Source: Actinomycetota bacterium (GTDB taxonomy: Bacteria > Actinomycetota > Acidimicrobiia > Acidimicrobiales > Ilumatobacteraceae). Taken from it: a stretch of DNA of 37,144 nucleotides. Location of the stretch: assembly GCA_005787785.1 (NCBI GenBank), contig SXZT01000107.1, positions 1-37,144 of the forward strand, in the 5' to 3' direction. Under the pieces are notes generated by a model. The model was not told the origin of the DNA, did no database searches, and saw only the letters and a program-made list of their open reading frames with translations. The position numbers were made by a program, and so were the translations under genes. Below are positions 7,850-14,526 of the stretch, piece after piece (positions within the stretch are counted from its first letter, which is position 1; each line of letters opens with the position of its first letter).

Positions 7850-8152
7850 GTGACCATCCTCGCTTCAAGTCTCGCCCTCGGCGGCGCCGACTACACGTGG
7901 CGTCAGCAGGCAGTGTGTCGAGATACCGACCCCGAATTGTTCTTCCCGGTCGGCTCCACTGGTCAGGCGCTTCTACAACTCAGCAAGGCGAAGGAAACCT
8001 GCAACCAGTGCACCGTGAAAATCGAGTGCCTGCAGTTCGCCATCGATACCAACCAAGATTCGGGTGTCTGGGGCGGAACCTCGGAAGAGGAACGCCGAAC
8101 ACTGCGCCGCCAGGTCGCGGCCCGCAACCGCGCCACTCAGAACGCCGGCTAG
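7850..8152 (+). CDS. whiB1: WhiB1-type iron-sulfur transcription regulator
   Basis: 100 residues. WhiB proteins bind a 4Fe-4S cluster, partner the primary sigma factor and regulate transcription; WhiB1 of Mycobacterium is NO-responsive and essential. Cluster cysteines are C23, C51, C54 and C60 (C-x27-C-x2-C-x5-C), followed by the GVWGG turn (72-76) and a basic C-terminal tail. The segment AVCRDTDPELFFPVG is very close to mycobacterial WhiB1. The ORF track starts at 7814, but an AGGAG (7840-7844) stands 5 nt before GTG 7850, which I take as the start. The convergent neighbour is a PdtaS-type kinase, as in Mycobacterium, which supports orthology. Confidence 0.93.
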   Translation: MTILASSLALGGADYTWRQQAVCRDTDPELFFPVGSTGQALLQLSKAKETCNQCTVKIECLQFAIDTNQDSGVWGGTSEEERRTLRRQVAARNRATQNAG

Positions 8153-8165
8153 CCCAACACGCCGG

Positions 8166-9707
8166 CTACGCCGAAAGCGGCACGCACAGCTCAATGACCG
8201 TGCCCGGCCCAGCGGTCGGATCCATTTTCCCGTCGCCGGCGCCTTCGGGGTCATGGTCATCGGGGGTGGCACGGCGCATCGTGATCGTTCCTCCGAGTTC
8301 GGTGGTCACGAGTGTGCGTACGATCGACAGTCCGAGCCCCGTCGCATTCGCAATGTCGAAATCCGCAGCAAGACCCGCACCGTTGTCGATGACGCGGACG
8401 CAGAGAACCACGTGATTGTCGACATCGGTCTCCTGTGACAGTTGCACAGCGACGCTCCCCTTGCCGGTGAGACCCTCCCGGAAACCATGGTCGACCGCGT
8501 TCTGCAGCAATTCGGTGAGCACCACCGACAGCGGCGTCGCGACCGTGGCCGGGACGCGACCGCCGTCACCGTGCACGACGAAACTGACGGGGCGGTCGGG
8601 TGACTGGAGGCTGTCCTCGACGAGACGCAAGAGCGGTCGGACGATCTCGATGAACGCGACATCGTCACCTGGCTCGCGCGAGAGGGTCTCGTGCACGAGG
8701 GCGATCGTACGGATGCGACGTACCGACTCATCGACGGCGGCCTTGGCCTCAGGAGAGTCGAGTCGCCGCACCTGCAGGCGCAGGAGCGAGGAAATCGTCT
8801 GCAGGTTGTTCTTCACACGGTGGTGAATCTCGCGGATCGTTGCGTCCTTCGAGAGAATCAATCTGTCGCGACGCCGCAGTTCCGACACGTCGCGCAACAG
8901 CAGCACCGCGCCCGTGACGTTCCGTGCCTCGCTGTCTTTTTTCTTTCCATCTTCGATAAGCGGCATGCAACGCGCCAGAAGAGTGACCTCTGCGGTTTGG
9001 TCGAACTCCTCCACGACCGGTTCGCCACGCTCGAATGCCTGCCGCACCGCGCTGTCGGTAAAGCCGAGCTCCGACAACGTCTGGCCGACGCTGTTCGAGC
9101 CGATTCCAACACGGTGCAGGGCCGAAACCGCGTTCGGCGACGCATAACGCACCCTCGCATCGTCGTCAATGACGAGAACGCCGTCGCCCACACGCGGCGA
9201 GATGCTGGAGTCAGCCACGCGACCGGGGAAAGGAAAGAGACCTCCACGAATCATTCCGGCGAAACGGCCGAAAATCTCGAGGTACGTGCGCTCGAGTTCG
9301 CCGGGTTGGCGGCCGGAACGCGTCGACCATTCGCGCGTGAGCACGGCGATCGGCCCGGTCCCGTGACGTACGGGGATGGCGAGCATCCGTGCCGCACCGT
9401 CGGTGCCGTCCACGGAGATCTCACCCTCCTCGATGTCGCCACTGCGGTACGACGACTCGATGATTCGATGCCGTTCGTCATCGACGGTCGACCCGACGAA
9501 GTCGGCGATGTAGAGGGTCTGGCCAGTGGCGGCGCGTACGTGTGCCGCGACCAACCACTCATCCGTCTTCGTCGGCAGGTACAAGAGCAGATCGGCGAAA
9601 CAAAAGTCGGCGAGCATGCCCCACTCTGAGATGAGGTTTTGCAGATGACTGACCTCCTCTTTGCCGAGATCGGTGTGCTGACGCGCGAAGTCGCCGAGGG
9701 TGGCCAT
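8166..9707 (-). CDS. pdtaS: PdtaS-type cytoplasmic sensor histidine kinase
   Basis: 513 residues. Order: GAF-like domain (about 20-155), PAS domain (about 170-280), HisKA_2 dimerisation helix and HATPase_c. The phospho-acceptor box is EIHHRVKNNLQ (293-303, likely H296), the N box ELLQNAVDHG (399-408) and the G1 box VIDNGAGL (439-446). No membrane helix. In Mycobacterium PdtaS phosphorylates PdtaR, an ANTAR RNA-binding antiterminator, and senses metals and NO; no pdtaR is seen in this window. It follows the Get3-like gene by 31 bp and may be part of that operon. Start ATG 9707 gives the usual N-terminus of this family. Confidence 0.92.
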   Translation of the reverse strand: MATLGDFARQHTDLGKEEVSHLQNLISEWGMLADFCFADLLLYLPTKTDEWLVAAHVRAATGQTLYIADFVGSTVDDERHRIIESSYRSGDIEEGEISVDGTDGAARMLAIPVRHGTGPIAVLTREWSTRSGRQPGELERTYLEIFGRFAGMIRGGLFPFPGRVADSSISPRVGDGVLVIDDDARVRYASPNAVSALHRVGIGSNSVGQTLSELGFTDSAVRQAFERGEPVVEEFDQTAEVTLLARCMPLIEDGKKKDSEARNVTGAVLLLRDVSELRRRDRLILSKDATIREIHHRVKNNLQTISSLLRLQVRRLDSPEAKAAVDESVRRIRTIALVHETLSREPGDDVAFIEIVRPLLRLVEDSLQSPDRPVSFVVHGDGGRVPATVATPLSVVLTELLQNAVDHGFREGLTGKGSVAVQLSQETDVDNHVVLCVRVIDNGAGLAADFDIANATGLGLSIVRTLVTTELGGTITMRRATPDDHDPEGAGDGKMDPTAGPGTVIELCVPLSA

Positions 9708-9738
9708 GCAAGAAGTCTGCCCGAGACAGGCCCCCGAA

Positions 9739-10767
9739 CTAGGGCATCAGATTCCCGGCGAGCACGCGCACAGCAGCCACGTCGTTGACGGGTCGATGGG
9801 ACTCGGCAACGCGCATCACCGGACATCGGTGGCGCTCGGCGACCTCGCGGCACAGGGCATCTTCACGTTCGACGGTCACCAGGATCTCACCGACGGCGAC
9901 GGCCAGATCGCCGTCGTTCGCGACCCCCGCGAGGGTCTCTGCCTCGTGTTTCGTCGCGTCGTCGATCATGCGGTTGACGACCACACCCGACAAATGCAGG
10001 CCCCGACGCACCAGTTCGTCGGCAAGGAACCTTGCCTCGGCAGCAGGCGCGGGTTCGGCCGTGGTGACGACGAGGAATTGCGTCGACTCGTCGCGCAACA
10101 GCTCCTCGACGTCGCGTGCATGCGCGGTGAACGTCGGCTCCATCAGCCGGAAGAGGGCGAAGAATTCCGAGACATCGGAGAGAAAGCGGGACCCGAGCAC
10201 ACGGTCAGCAATGGCGAGGAAAGGCCGTGACGTCACGGCAACGAGACGATTCGAGGCGGGGAGCGTGAGCCAGCGCAGAAGCCGGCTGGCAAAGAATTCA
10301 CGCATCCGCTCAGCGGCGTCGATCACGCTGAGTGCGTTACGCGACGGAGGAGTATCGACGATGACAATGTCGTAGAGGCCTGAACGTGTCACCTCCCACA
10401 ACCGCTCGACTGCGATGTAGTCGTGGCTGTTCACGAATCGTCCCGTGATGTTGCGGTACAAAGCGTTCGACAACACGCGTTCTGCAACGGCCACGCTGGG
10501 AGCGACCCGGCGAATGAGAGCATCCCATCCGAGACGCGTGTCGAGCATCGACACCGAAAATGGTTCTCCACCCTCGTCGACGATGACCACTTCATTGCCC
10601 TCGGCGACGACACCCATCGACGAAGCAAGTCGACGCGCGGGGTCGATGGTGATCAAGAGAACTCGCGTGCCATCAACAGCGGCGTGACGGGCGGCCAACG
10701 CCGCGGCGAACGTGGACTTTCCCACTCCGCCGGCACCGGTGACGACGATGACACGTGTGGCGGTCAC
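9739..10767 (-). CDS. Get3/ArsA-like ATPase, Rv3680-like subunit
   Basis: 342 residues, SIMIBI-class P-loop ATPase related to ArsA/Get3. P-loop TGAGGVGKST at 10-19; switch I LITIDPARR (38-46) with the DPA motif kept; switch II region VDTPPSRNAL. The so-called signature lysine of the deviant Walker A (GKGGVGK) is alanine here. It is coupled to the preceding ATPase gene by a GTGA overlap (10764-10767). Mycobacterial homologues (Rv3679/Rv3680, also called BagA/BagB) are thought to form a complex and protect against glycerol-related toxicity; arsenite export is unlikely here because no arsenic genes are nearby. Membrane-protein targeting is possible by analogy with Get3. Confidence 0.87.
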   Translation of the reverse strand: MTATRVIVVTGAGGVGKSTFAAALAARHAAVDGTRVLLITIDPARRLASSMGVVAEGNEVVIVDEGGEPFSVSMLDTRLGWDALIRRVAPSVAVAERVLSNALYRNITGRFVNSHDYIAVERLWEVTRSGLYDIVIVDTPPSRNALSVIDAAERMREFFASRLLRWLTLPASNRLVAVTSRPFLAIADRVLGSRFLSDVSEFFALFRLMEPTFTAHARDVEELLRDESTQFLVVTTAEPAPAAEARFLADELVRRGLHLSGVVVNRMIDDATKHEAETLAGVANDGDLAVAVGEILVTVEREDALCREVAERHRCPVMRVAESHRPVNDVAAVRVLAGNLMP

Positions 10768-11597
10768 AGCGACTCGCCGAACTCGTCGTCGAGAAAACCC
10801 GCGACGGCGTTGACGACCTCCACTGAGTCGGTCGGTGCGGAGCGCGGCACGAGTACGACCTCGGCCGAAGCGAGATCCGCAAGACGACCAACCTGTGCCG
10901 TGGCAACACCGTGTCGTGCGGCAAGCGTTGCTGTGATGTGCGGTGCAGCCGACGCGGTGTCGCGGGGCGGTGAAGGCGGCATACGGTTGACGACGACGAG
11001 TGGCACGTCGACGTGTGACTCGGCACGAATCCGTCCCACAAGTTCGATTGTCTCGTCCACGGGGCTCTCTTCGGGTGTCGTGACGAGAATCACCGCAGTT
11101 GTATCGACGTCGGACAGCATCTCGATCATCCAGTCGGTTTGTTCGCGAAGCATGCCCACCTGGGTGAGCGAACGGATCGTGTGCGGTGTGGCGAGTTGAC
11201 TCGGGATGTGGCCCGAGCTTTCCGCATCGACAACGACGAGGTCATGGTGGCCGGCGCGCACTTCGTAGCAAACCTTGCCGATTGCCAGGATTTCCTTCAC
11301 CCCGGGCGCGGCATCCGCCACGAAATCGAGGGTCTGGGCGAGGACCCCGATCCGAGAGACGAGCGGTATCCGCACGTAGAGGCGGATGTATTCACGCAGT
11401 GCCTCTTCGGTGCTGTACACACAAGACGACAGGTTCGGATGCGACGGACAGACCAAATCCTTGCCGTCCATCGAAACGAGCAGGGTCTTCCTGCCCCGTC
11501 GGGCCGCCAGCAGTGCGATGGCCGCGGAAACGGTCGACTTTCCGACCCCTCCCTTGCCCGTGACGAACAGCAGACGGCGGTCGGAGATGCGGCGCAG
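10764..11597 (-). CDS. Get3/ArsA-like ATPase, Rv3679-like subunit, probable CTG start
   Basis: The ORF track gives only 235 residues from ATG 11471, which would lack the nucleotide site. Reading upstream in the same frame yields RRLLFVTGKGGVGKSTVSA, a perfect P-loop with the signature lysine, and the frame then stays open to a stop near 11636. No ATG, GTG or TTG occurs in that stretch; a CTG at 11597, two bases beyond the DUF3107 stop, is the best candidate and gives 277 residues. The segment after strand 2 reads LLVSMDGKDL instead of the DPA switch I, and switch II is VVVDAESSGHI. It ends with a GTGA overlap with the partner ATPase. A sequencing error, or a frameshift from DUF3107, is the alternative to CTG initiation. 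Confidence 0.8.
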   Translation of the reverse strand: MRRISDRRLLFVTGKGGVGKSTVSAAIALLAARRGRKTLLVSMDGKDLVCPSHPNLSSCVYSTEEALREYIRLYVRIPLVSRIGVLAQTLDFVADAAPGVKEILAIGKVCYEVRAGHHDLVVVDAESSGHIPSQLATPHTIRSLTQVGMLREQTDWMIEMLSDVDTTAVILVTTPEESPVDETIELVGRIRAESHVDVPLVVVNRMPPSPPRDTASAAPHITATLAARHGVATAQVGRLADLASAEVVLVPRSAPTDSVEVVNAVAGFLDDEFGESL

Positions 11598-11599
11598 TT

Positions 11600-11836
11600 C
11601 TAGTCTCCGAAGCCGATCTTGCGCGCACTGTCAGGCGAACCGAACTCGACGAACGCGATCTTCGAGCCCGGAAGCGCGACCTCGCGACCCTTCTTGTCGG
11701 TCAACCACAAGGTGTCTGCCGCGCCTGACATCGCAGCACTGACGGCCGCCTTCAGCTTGTCGCGCGTGGCGTCGTCATCGGCCACTTCGACGACGACCTC
11801 ACGGCCAACCTGGCTCATACCAATGCGGATTTCCAT
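11600..11836 (-). CDS. DUF3107 family protein (TB9.4-like)
   Basis: 78 residues, a small conserved actinobacterial protein (mycobacterial Rv3208A/TB9.4 type) of unknown function. It begins MEIRIGMSQVGREVVVEV and ends with AFVEFGSPDSARKIGFG, the family's signature end. It is the first gene of a minus-strand operon with the two Get3-like ATPases; its stop TAG is separated from the presumed CTG start by two bases, so reinitiation would couple them. A TAGGGT box exactly 6 nt upstream of the ATG suggests a leaderless transcript. Confidence 0.88.
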   Translation of the reverse strand: MEIRIGMSQVGREVVVEVADDDATRDKLKAAVSAAMSGAADTLWLTDKKGREVALPGSKIAFVEFGSPDSARKIGFGD

Positions 11837-11842
11837 GCCGTC

Positions 11843-11848
11843 ACCCTA
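11843..11848 (-). promoter_or_regulatory. Putative leaderless -10 element of the DUF3107/Get3-like operon
   Basis: Minus-strand TAGGGT, 6 nt, ATG at 11836 (within TTATAGGGT, which also contains TATAGG). Confidence 0.5.
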
Positions 11849-11887
11849 TAAGACGGTGCCCAACGACGGGCAGTCGTGTCACGCCAA

Positions 11888-13033
11888 TCAGGAGATCTTC
11901 AGTTCGGCGTTGAAGATCTTCTTCGGGCGCAGTGTCGTTGCTATCTCGGCCGCGAGCGCATGGAACACGCGACCTGCCTCGCTGTCGGGGTCGACCGCGG
12001 CGATCGGACGACCATCATCTCCGCCTTCGCGCAACGTCGGCACCAAAGGAATGCGGGCCAGCAGCGGAACGTCGAGCTCGTTGGCGAGCTCCTCGCCACC
12101 ACCCGACCCGAAGATTTCGTAACGCTTGCCGTCGTCACCCGTAAACCACGACATGTTCTCGATGATTCCACGCACGGGAAGGTTGACCTTGGCCGCCATT
12201 GCCGCCGACAGACGGGCGACTTTCTGTGCCGCGGGCTGGGGTGTCGTGACGACGTACACCTCGCCGCGCGGAAGGTACTGGCTGAGGCTGAGAGCGATGT
12301 CGCCGGTGCCCGGCGGCATGTCGACGAGGAGAAAATCGGGGTCGTCCCAAAAGACGTCGGTGAGGAACTGTTCAAGCGCCTTGTGCAACATCGGGCCGCG
12401 CCAGATCACCGCCTGGCCATCGGGCACGAAGTAACCGATCGAGATGCATCGCACACCGAAAGACTCCGGCGGCACCAGCATTTGGTCGATGACGATTGGA
12501 TCACGGTCGGCACCGAGCATGCGGGGAATCGAATAGCCGTAGATGTCGGCGTCGACGATGCCGACCGAATGTCCGCGTGCGGCGAGCGCAACGGCAAGGT
12601 TCGTCGTCACGCTGCTCTTGCCGACACCCCCCTTGCCCGACGATATGAGCAGGGGCCGCGTCTTGGAGCCCGGTTGTGAGAATGGAATCATGCGTCCCTC
12701 GGCGTGACCGTGGGCCTGCGTGCTCCCCGCGGTCGATGCCGCGTCGCCTTGAAGCATGCGGCGTACGTTCTCCCGCTCGGCATCGTTCATCACACCGAAC
12801 TCGAGCTTCACCGACGACACGTCCGGGTGGGTCTTCAACGCGGTGCTGACCCGGTTCTGGATTTCGTTGCGCAACGGGCAACCGGCAACGGTGAGGACGA
12901 CGGTGAGAGAGACATCGCCCTTGCGGCCGATCACGACGTCCCGAACCATCCCCAGGTCGACGATCGAACGGTGCAATTCGGGGTCCTCAACGGGACGAAG
13001 CAGATCGATGACGGCGTCGGTTGAAAGTGCCAT
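11888..13033 (-). CDS. mrp: Mrp/NBP35-type Fe-S cluster carrier ATPase
   Basis: 381 residues. N-terminal MIP18/DUF59 domain (about 4-95, with the conserved Cys in VAGCPLRNEI), a short linker rich in Gly/Ala, then the Mrp P-loop domain with SSGKGGVGKSS (131-141), DADIYGYSIPRMLG and LVDMPPGTGDIALSLSQ. It is expected to carry Fe-S clusters to apoproteins in the cytoplasm. The region where many Mrp proteins have a CxxC for cluster binding reads IENMSWFTGDDGKRYEIFG, without cysteines. The ORF track starts at 13129 inside tandem repeats; ATG 13033 has an AAGGA about 6 nt upstream and gives the family N-terminus. Divergent from a SufR-like Fe-S regulator. Confidence 0.94.
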   Translation of the reverse strand: MALSTDAVIDLLRPVEDPELHRSIVDLGMVRDVVIGRKGDVSLTVVLTVAGCPLRNEIQNRVSTALKTHPDVSSVKLEFGVMNDAERENVRRMLQGDAASTAGSTQAHGHAEGRMIPFSQPGSKTRPLLISSGKGGVGKSSVTTNLAVALAARGHSVGIVDADIYGYSIPRMLGADRDPIVIDQMLVPPESFGVRCISIGYFVPDGQAVIWRGPMLHKALEQFLTDVFWDDPDFLLVDMPPGTGDIALSLSQYLPRGEVYVVTTPQPAAQKVARLSAAMAAKVNLPVRGIIENMSWFTGDDGKRYEIFGSGGGEELANELDVPLLARIPLVPTLREGGDDGRPIAAVDPDSEAGRVFHALAAEIATTLRPKKIFNAELKIS

Positions 13034-13044
13034 GGTCGTCCTTG

Positions 13045-13114
13045 TTTCTTGGAAGCGGTTTCTTGGAAGCGGTTTCTTGGAAGCGGTTTCTTGGAAGCGG
13101 TTTCTTGGAAGCGG
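13045..13114. repeat. Five perfect 14-bp tandem repeats in the mrp leader
   Basis: TTTCTTGGAAGCGG occurs five times without a mismatch and without spacers, ending a few bases from the mrp Shine-Dalgarno. Each unit contains TTC-TTG-GAA, a TTCnnnGAA dyad, so the array offers five evenly spaced candidate binding sites. It could instead be a neutral slippage microsatellite or shape the 5' UTR. Confidence 0.97.
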
Positions 13115-13123
13115 TCTGGGGAA

Positions 13124-13138
13124 AGGCAAGCATTGCCT
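13124..13138. promoter_or_regulatory. Inverted repeat between mrp and the SufR-like gene
   Basis: AGGCAA-GCA-TTGCCT: perfect 6-bp arms, 3-bp centre. Candidate operator or the stem of an mrp leader hairpin. Confidence 0.45.
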
Positions 13139-13148
13139 CTAATTTGCA

Positions 13149-13160
13149 CTATCGCGATAG
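13149..13160. promoter_or_regulatory. Perfect palindrome, candidate operator of the SufR-like regulator
   Basis: CTATCGCGATAG is a 12-bp perfect palindrome lying one base upstream of the putative -10 box of the SufR-like gene. This is where an autorepressor would block RNA polymerase. Confidence 0.5.
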
Positions 13161-13161
13161 G

Positions 13162-13167
13162 TAGAAT
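13162..13167 (+). promoter_or_regulatory. Putative leaderless -10 element of the SufR-like gene
   Basis: TAGAAT, then 6 nt, then GTG 13174. One of the best matches to TANNNT in the window. Confidence 0.55.
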
Positions 13168-13173
13168 ACCTCC

Positions 13174-13908
13174 GTGGCCGCTGAGATGAGCATGTCGTCG
13201 GGTGCATTCACCGCGACGGTGACCGCAATCACCTCCGCTTTCGGTGATCCCACGCGGCGCGCGGCCTACCTCTTCGTGCGCGAGAACTCGACGGGTGAAC
13301 ACAGCACCGGCGTCACCGCTTCGCAGGTCGCGGAGAAGTTCGATCTGCACCCGAACGTCGCCCGCCATCACCTCGACAAATTGGCCGCCGGGGGTTACGT
13401 CGAGGCGAGCATCGAAAAGCCCCACGGCGGTGGAGCCGGCCGGCCATCCAAGCACTACCGCTCGATCGGTCCGTCACCGCTCGAATCACAGGTGCGCAGC
13501 GATGATCTCGTCCTCAGTCTGCTCGGGAAGGCCCTCGAGAATCTGCCGCGCGACCGCGCCGAAGCGATGGCCGAGGAAGTCGGAGCACAGTACGGTCGTG
13601 CGCTTGCCGAAGGCCTCGTTGGCGACGATCTCGCATCGGGTCAACGCTCGTTGCGTACCGCGATGCAGGCGGTTGCCGATGCCCTCACGGCGCACGGTTT
13701 TGCCGCGCATGCCGACCAGCGCAACAACCAACTGCGCATCGTCAACAACCACTGTCCTTTCGGTGACGTCGCGATCGAACATCCCGTCATCTGTGCAGTC
13801 GATCGTGGAATGGTGAAAGGCATGCTCGGCGCGCTCTACGGCGACACGAGTCCCGAATTGCAGGCATCGCTCCCTCGGGGCGACACCTTCTGCGCGACGA
13901 CCGTTTAG
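13174..13908 (+). CDS. SufR-like Fe-S winged-helix transcription regulator
   Basis: 244 residues. An N-terminal winged helix (about 20-85) contains TASQVAEKFDLHPNVARHHL and the wing-like GGGAGRPSKHY. The C-terminal domain has NNHCPFGDVAIEHPVICAVD, with C194 and C207 spaced 13 apart as in SufR, plus C240 near the end, suited to an Fe-S cluster. SufR represses suf genes when it carries a cluster. Here the divergent neighbour is mrp rather than suf, which suggests control of Fe-S carrier supply. GTG 13174 was kept because of the TAGAAT box 6 nt upstream. The stop overlaps the convergent molybdoprotein stop in TTAG (13905-13908). Confidence 0.83.
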   Translation: MAAEMSMSSGAFTATVTAITSAFGDPTRRAAYLFVRENSTGEHSTGVTASQVAEKFDLHPNVARHHLDKLAAGGYVEASIEKPHGGGAGRPSKHYRSIGPSPLESQVRSDDLVLSLLGKALENLPRDRAEAMAEEVGAQYGRALAEGLVGDDLASGQRSLRTAMQAVADALTAHGFAAHADQRNNQLRIVNNHCPFGDVAIEHPVICAVDRGMVKGMLGALYGDTSPELQASLPRGDTFCATTV

Positions 13909-14516
13909 TCGCCCCAGAAGCGTTGTTCGCGAAACGGATCGCCGTACATGTGATAGCCGTTGCGCTCCCAGAATCCGGCCACATCACCGACACGCGCCTC
14001 GATGCCGCGCAGCCACTTGGGTGACTTCCAGAAGTACAGGTGCGGCACGAGAAGACGTACGGGTCCTCCATGGATCGGCTCGATGTCTTCACCGTCGTAT
14101 TCCCAGACGACCAGCGAGTCGTCGCGAAGGACGTCGGCGAGGGGCAGATTCGCGGTGTAGCCGTACTCGGCGTGGCCGACGAAGTGGGTTGCCGTCGGAC
14201 GCAGTCCGGCGCGTTCGAACAGGTCACGCACGCGCACACCACGCCACGTCGTGTCGAATTTCGACCACTTGGTGACGCAATGAATGTCGGTCGTGATCTC
14301 GACACTCGGCAGTGCCGTCAGTTCCTCGAACGTGAGACTGAAGTCGTTGTCGACTTCGCCGAAGATCCGCATGTTCCAGGCACCGGGCGCGTACTCGGGC
14401 ACGTCGCCGACGTGCAGAACCGGGAACCGATCCGTGAGGTACTGGCCGGGGGGCAAACGGGAGGGGTCGTAACCCGCCGCAACGACATCGTCGCGATTGC
14501 GTTCGAAGAAGCCCAT
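13905..14516 (-). CDS. Sulfite-oxidase-like molybdopterin protein, cytoplasmic
   Basis: 203 residues with ATG 14516. Single oxidoreductase molybdopterin-binding domain of the sulfite oxidase/YedY superfamily. C80 in TTDIHCVTKWSKFD is the expected Mo ligand, and the segment TTWRGVRVRDLFERAG is typical. The C-terminal dimerisation domain of true sulfite oxidase is missing, as usual in this small actinobacterial group. There is no Tat signal, so it should stay in the cytoplasm. The ORF track starts at 14552, overlapping ccmI by 26 bp; both starts are possible. It follows ccmI by 10 bp and is the last gene of the ccm operon. Substrate unknown. Confidence 0.87.
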   Translation of the reverse strand: MGFFERNRDDVVAAGYDPSRLPPGQYLTDRFPVLHVGDVPEYAPGAWNMRIFGEVDNDFSLTFEELTALPSVEITTDIHCVTKWSKFDTTWRGVRVRDLFERAGLRPTATHFVGHAEYGYTANLPLADVLRDDSLVVWEYDGEDIEPIHGGPVRLLVPHLYFWKSPKWLRGIEARVGDVAGFWERNGYHMYGDPFREQRFWGD

Positions 14517-14526
14517 CCGATGATTC

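Noticed and set aside
7845-7853. Two-codon uORF (ATG AAG TGA) overlapping the whiB1 start
   Set aside because: The ATG directly follows the AGGAG with no spacer, so ribosomes would favour GTG 7850; chance overlap is more likely.
8142-8168. Repeated ACGCCGGCTA between whiB1 and pdtaS
   Set aside because: Two copies of a short GC-rich palindrome could pair as a terminator, but GCCGGC is common at this GC content and no T-run follows.
10423-11199. 258-residue plus-strand ORF opposite the Get3-like ATPases
   Set aside because: Ser/Arg-rich shadow ORF without domain features.
9739-11597. Arsenical resistance pump ATPase genes (arsA)
   Set aside because: ArsA-like in fold, but split into two asymmetric subunits with no arsB, arsR or arsC around, and closer to Rv3679/Rv3680.
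13045-13114. CRISPR array
   Set aside because: Units are 14 bp, adjacent and without spacers; no cas genes are nearby. It is a simple tandem repeat.
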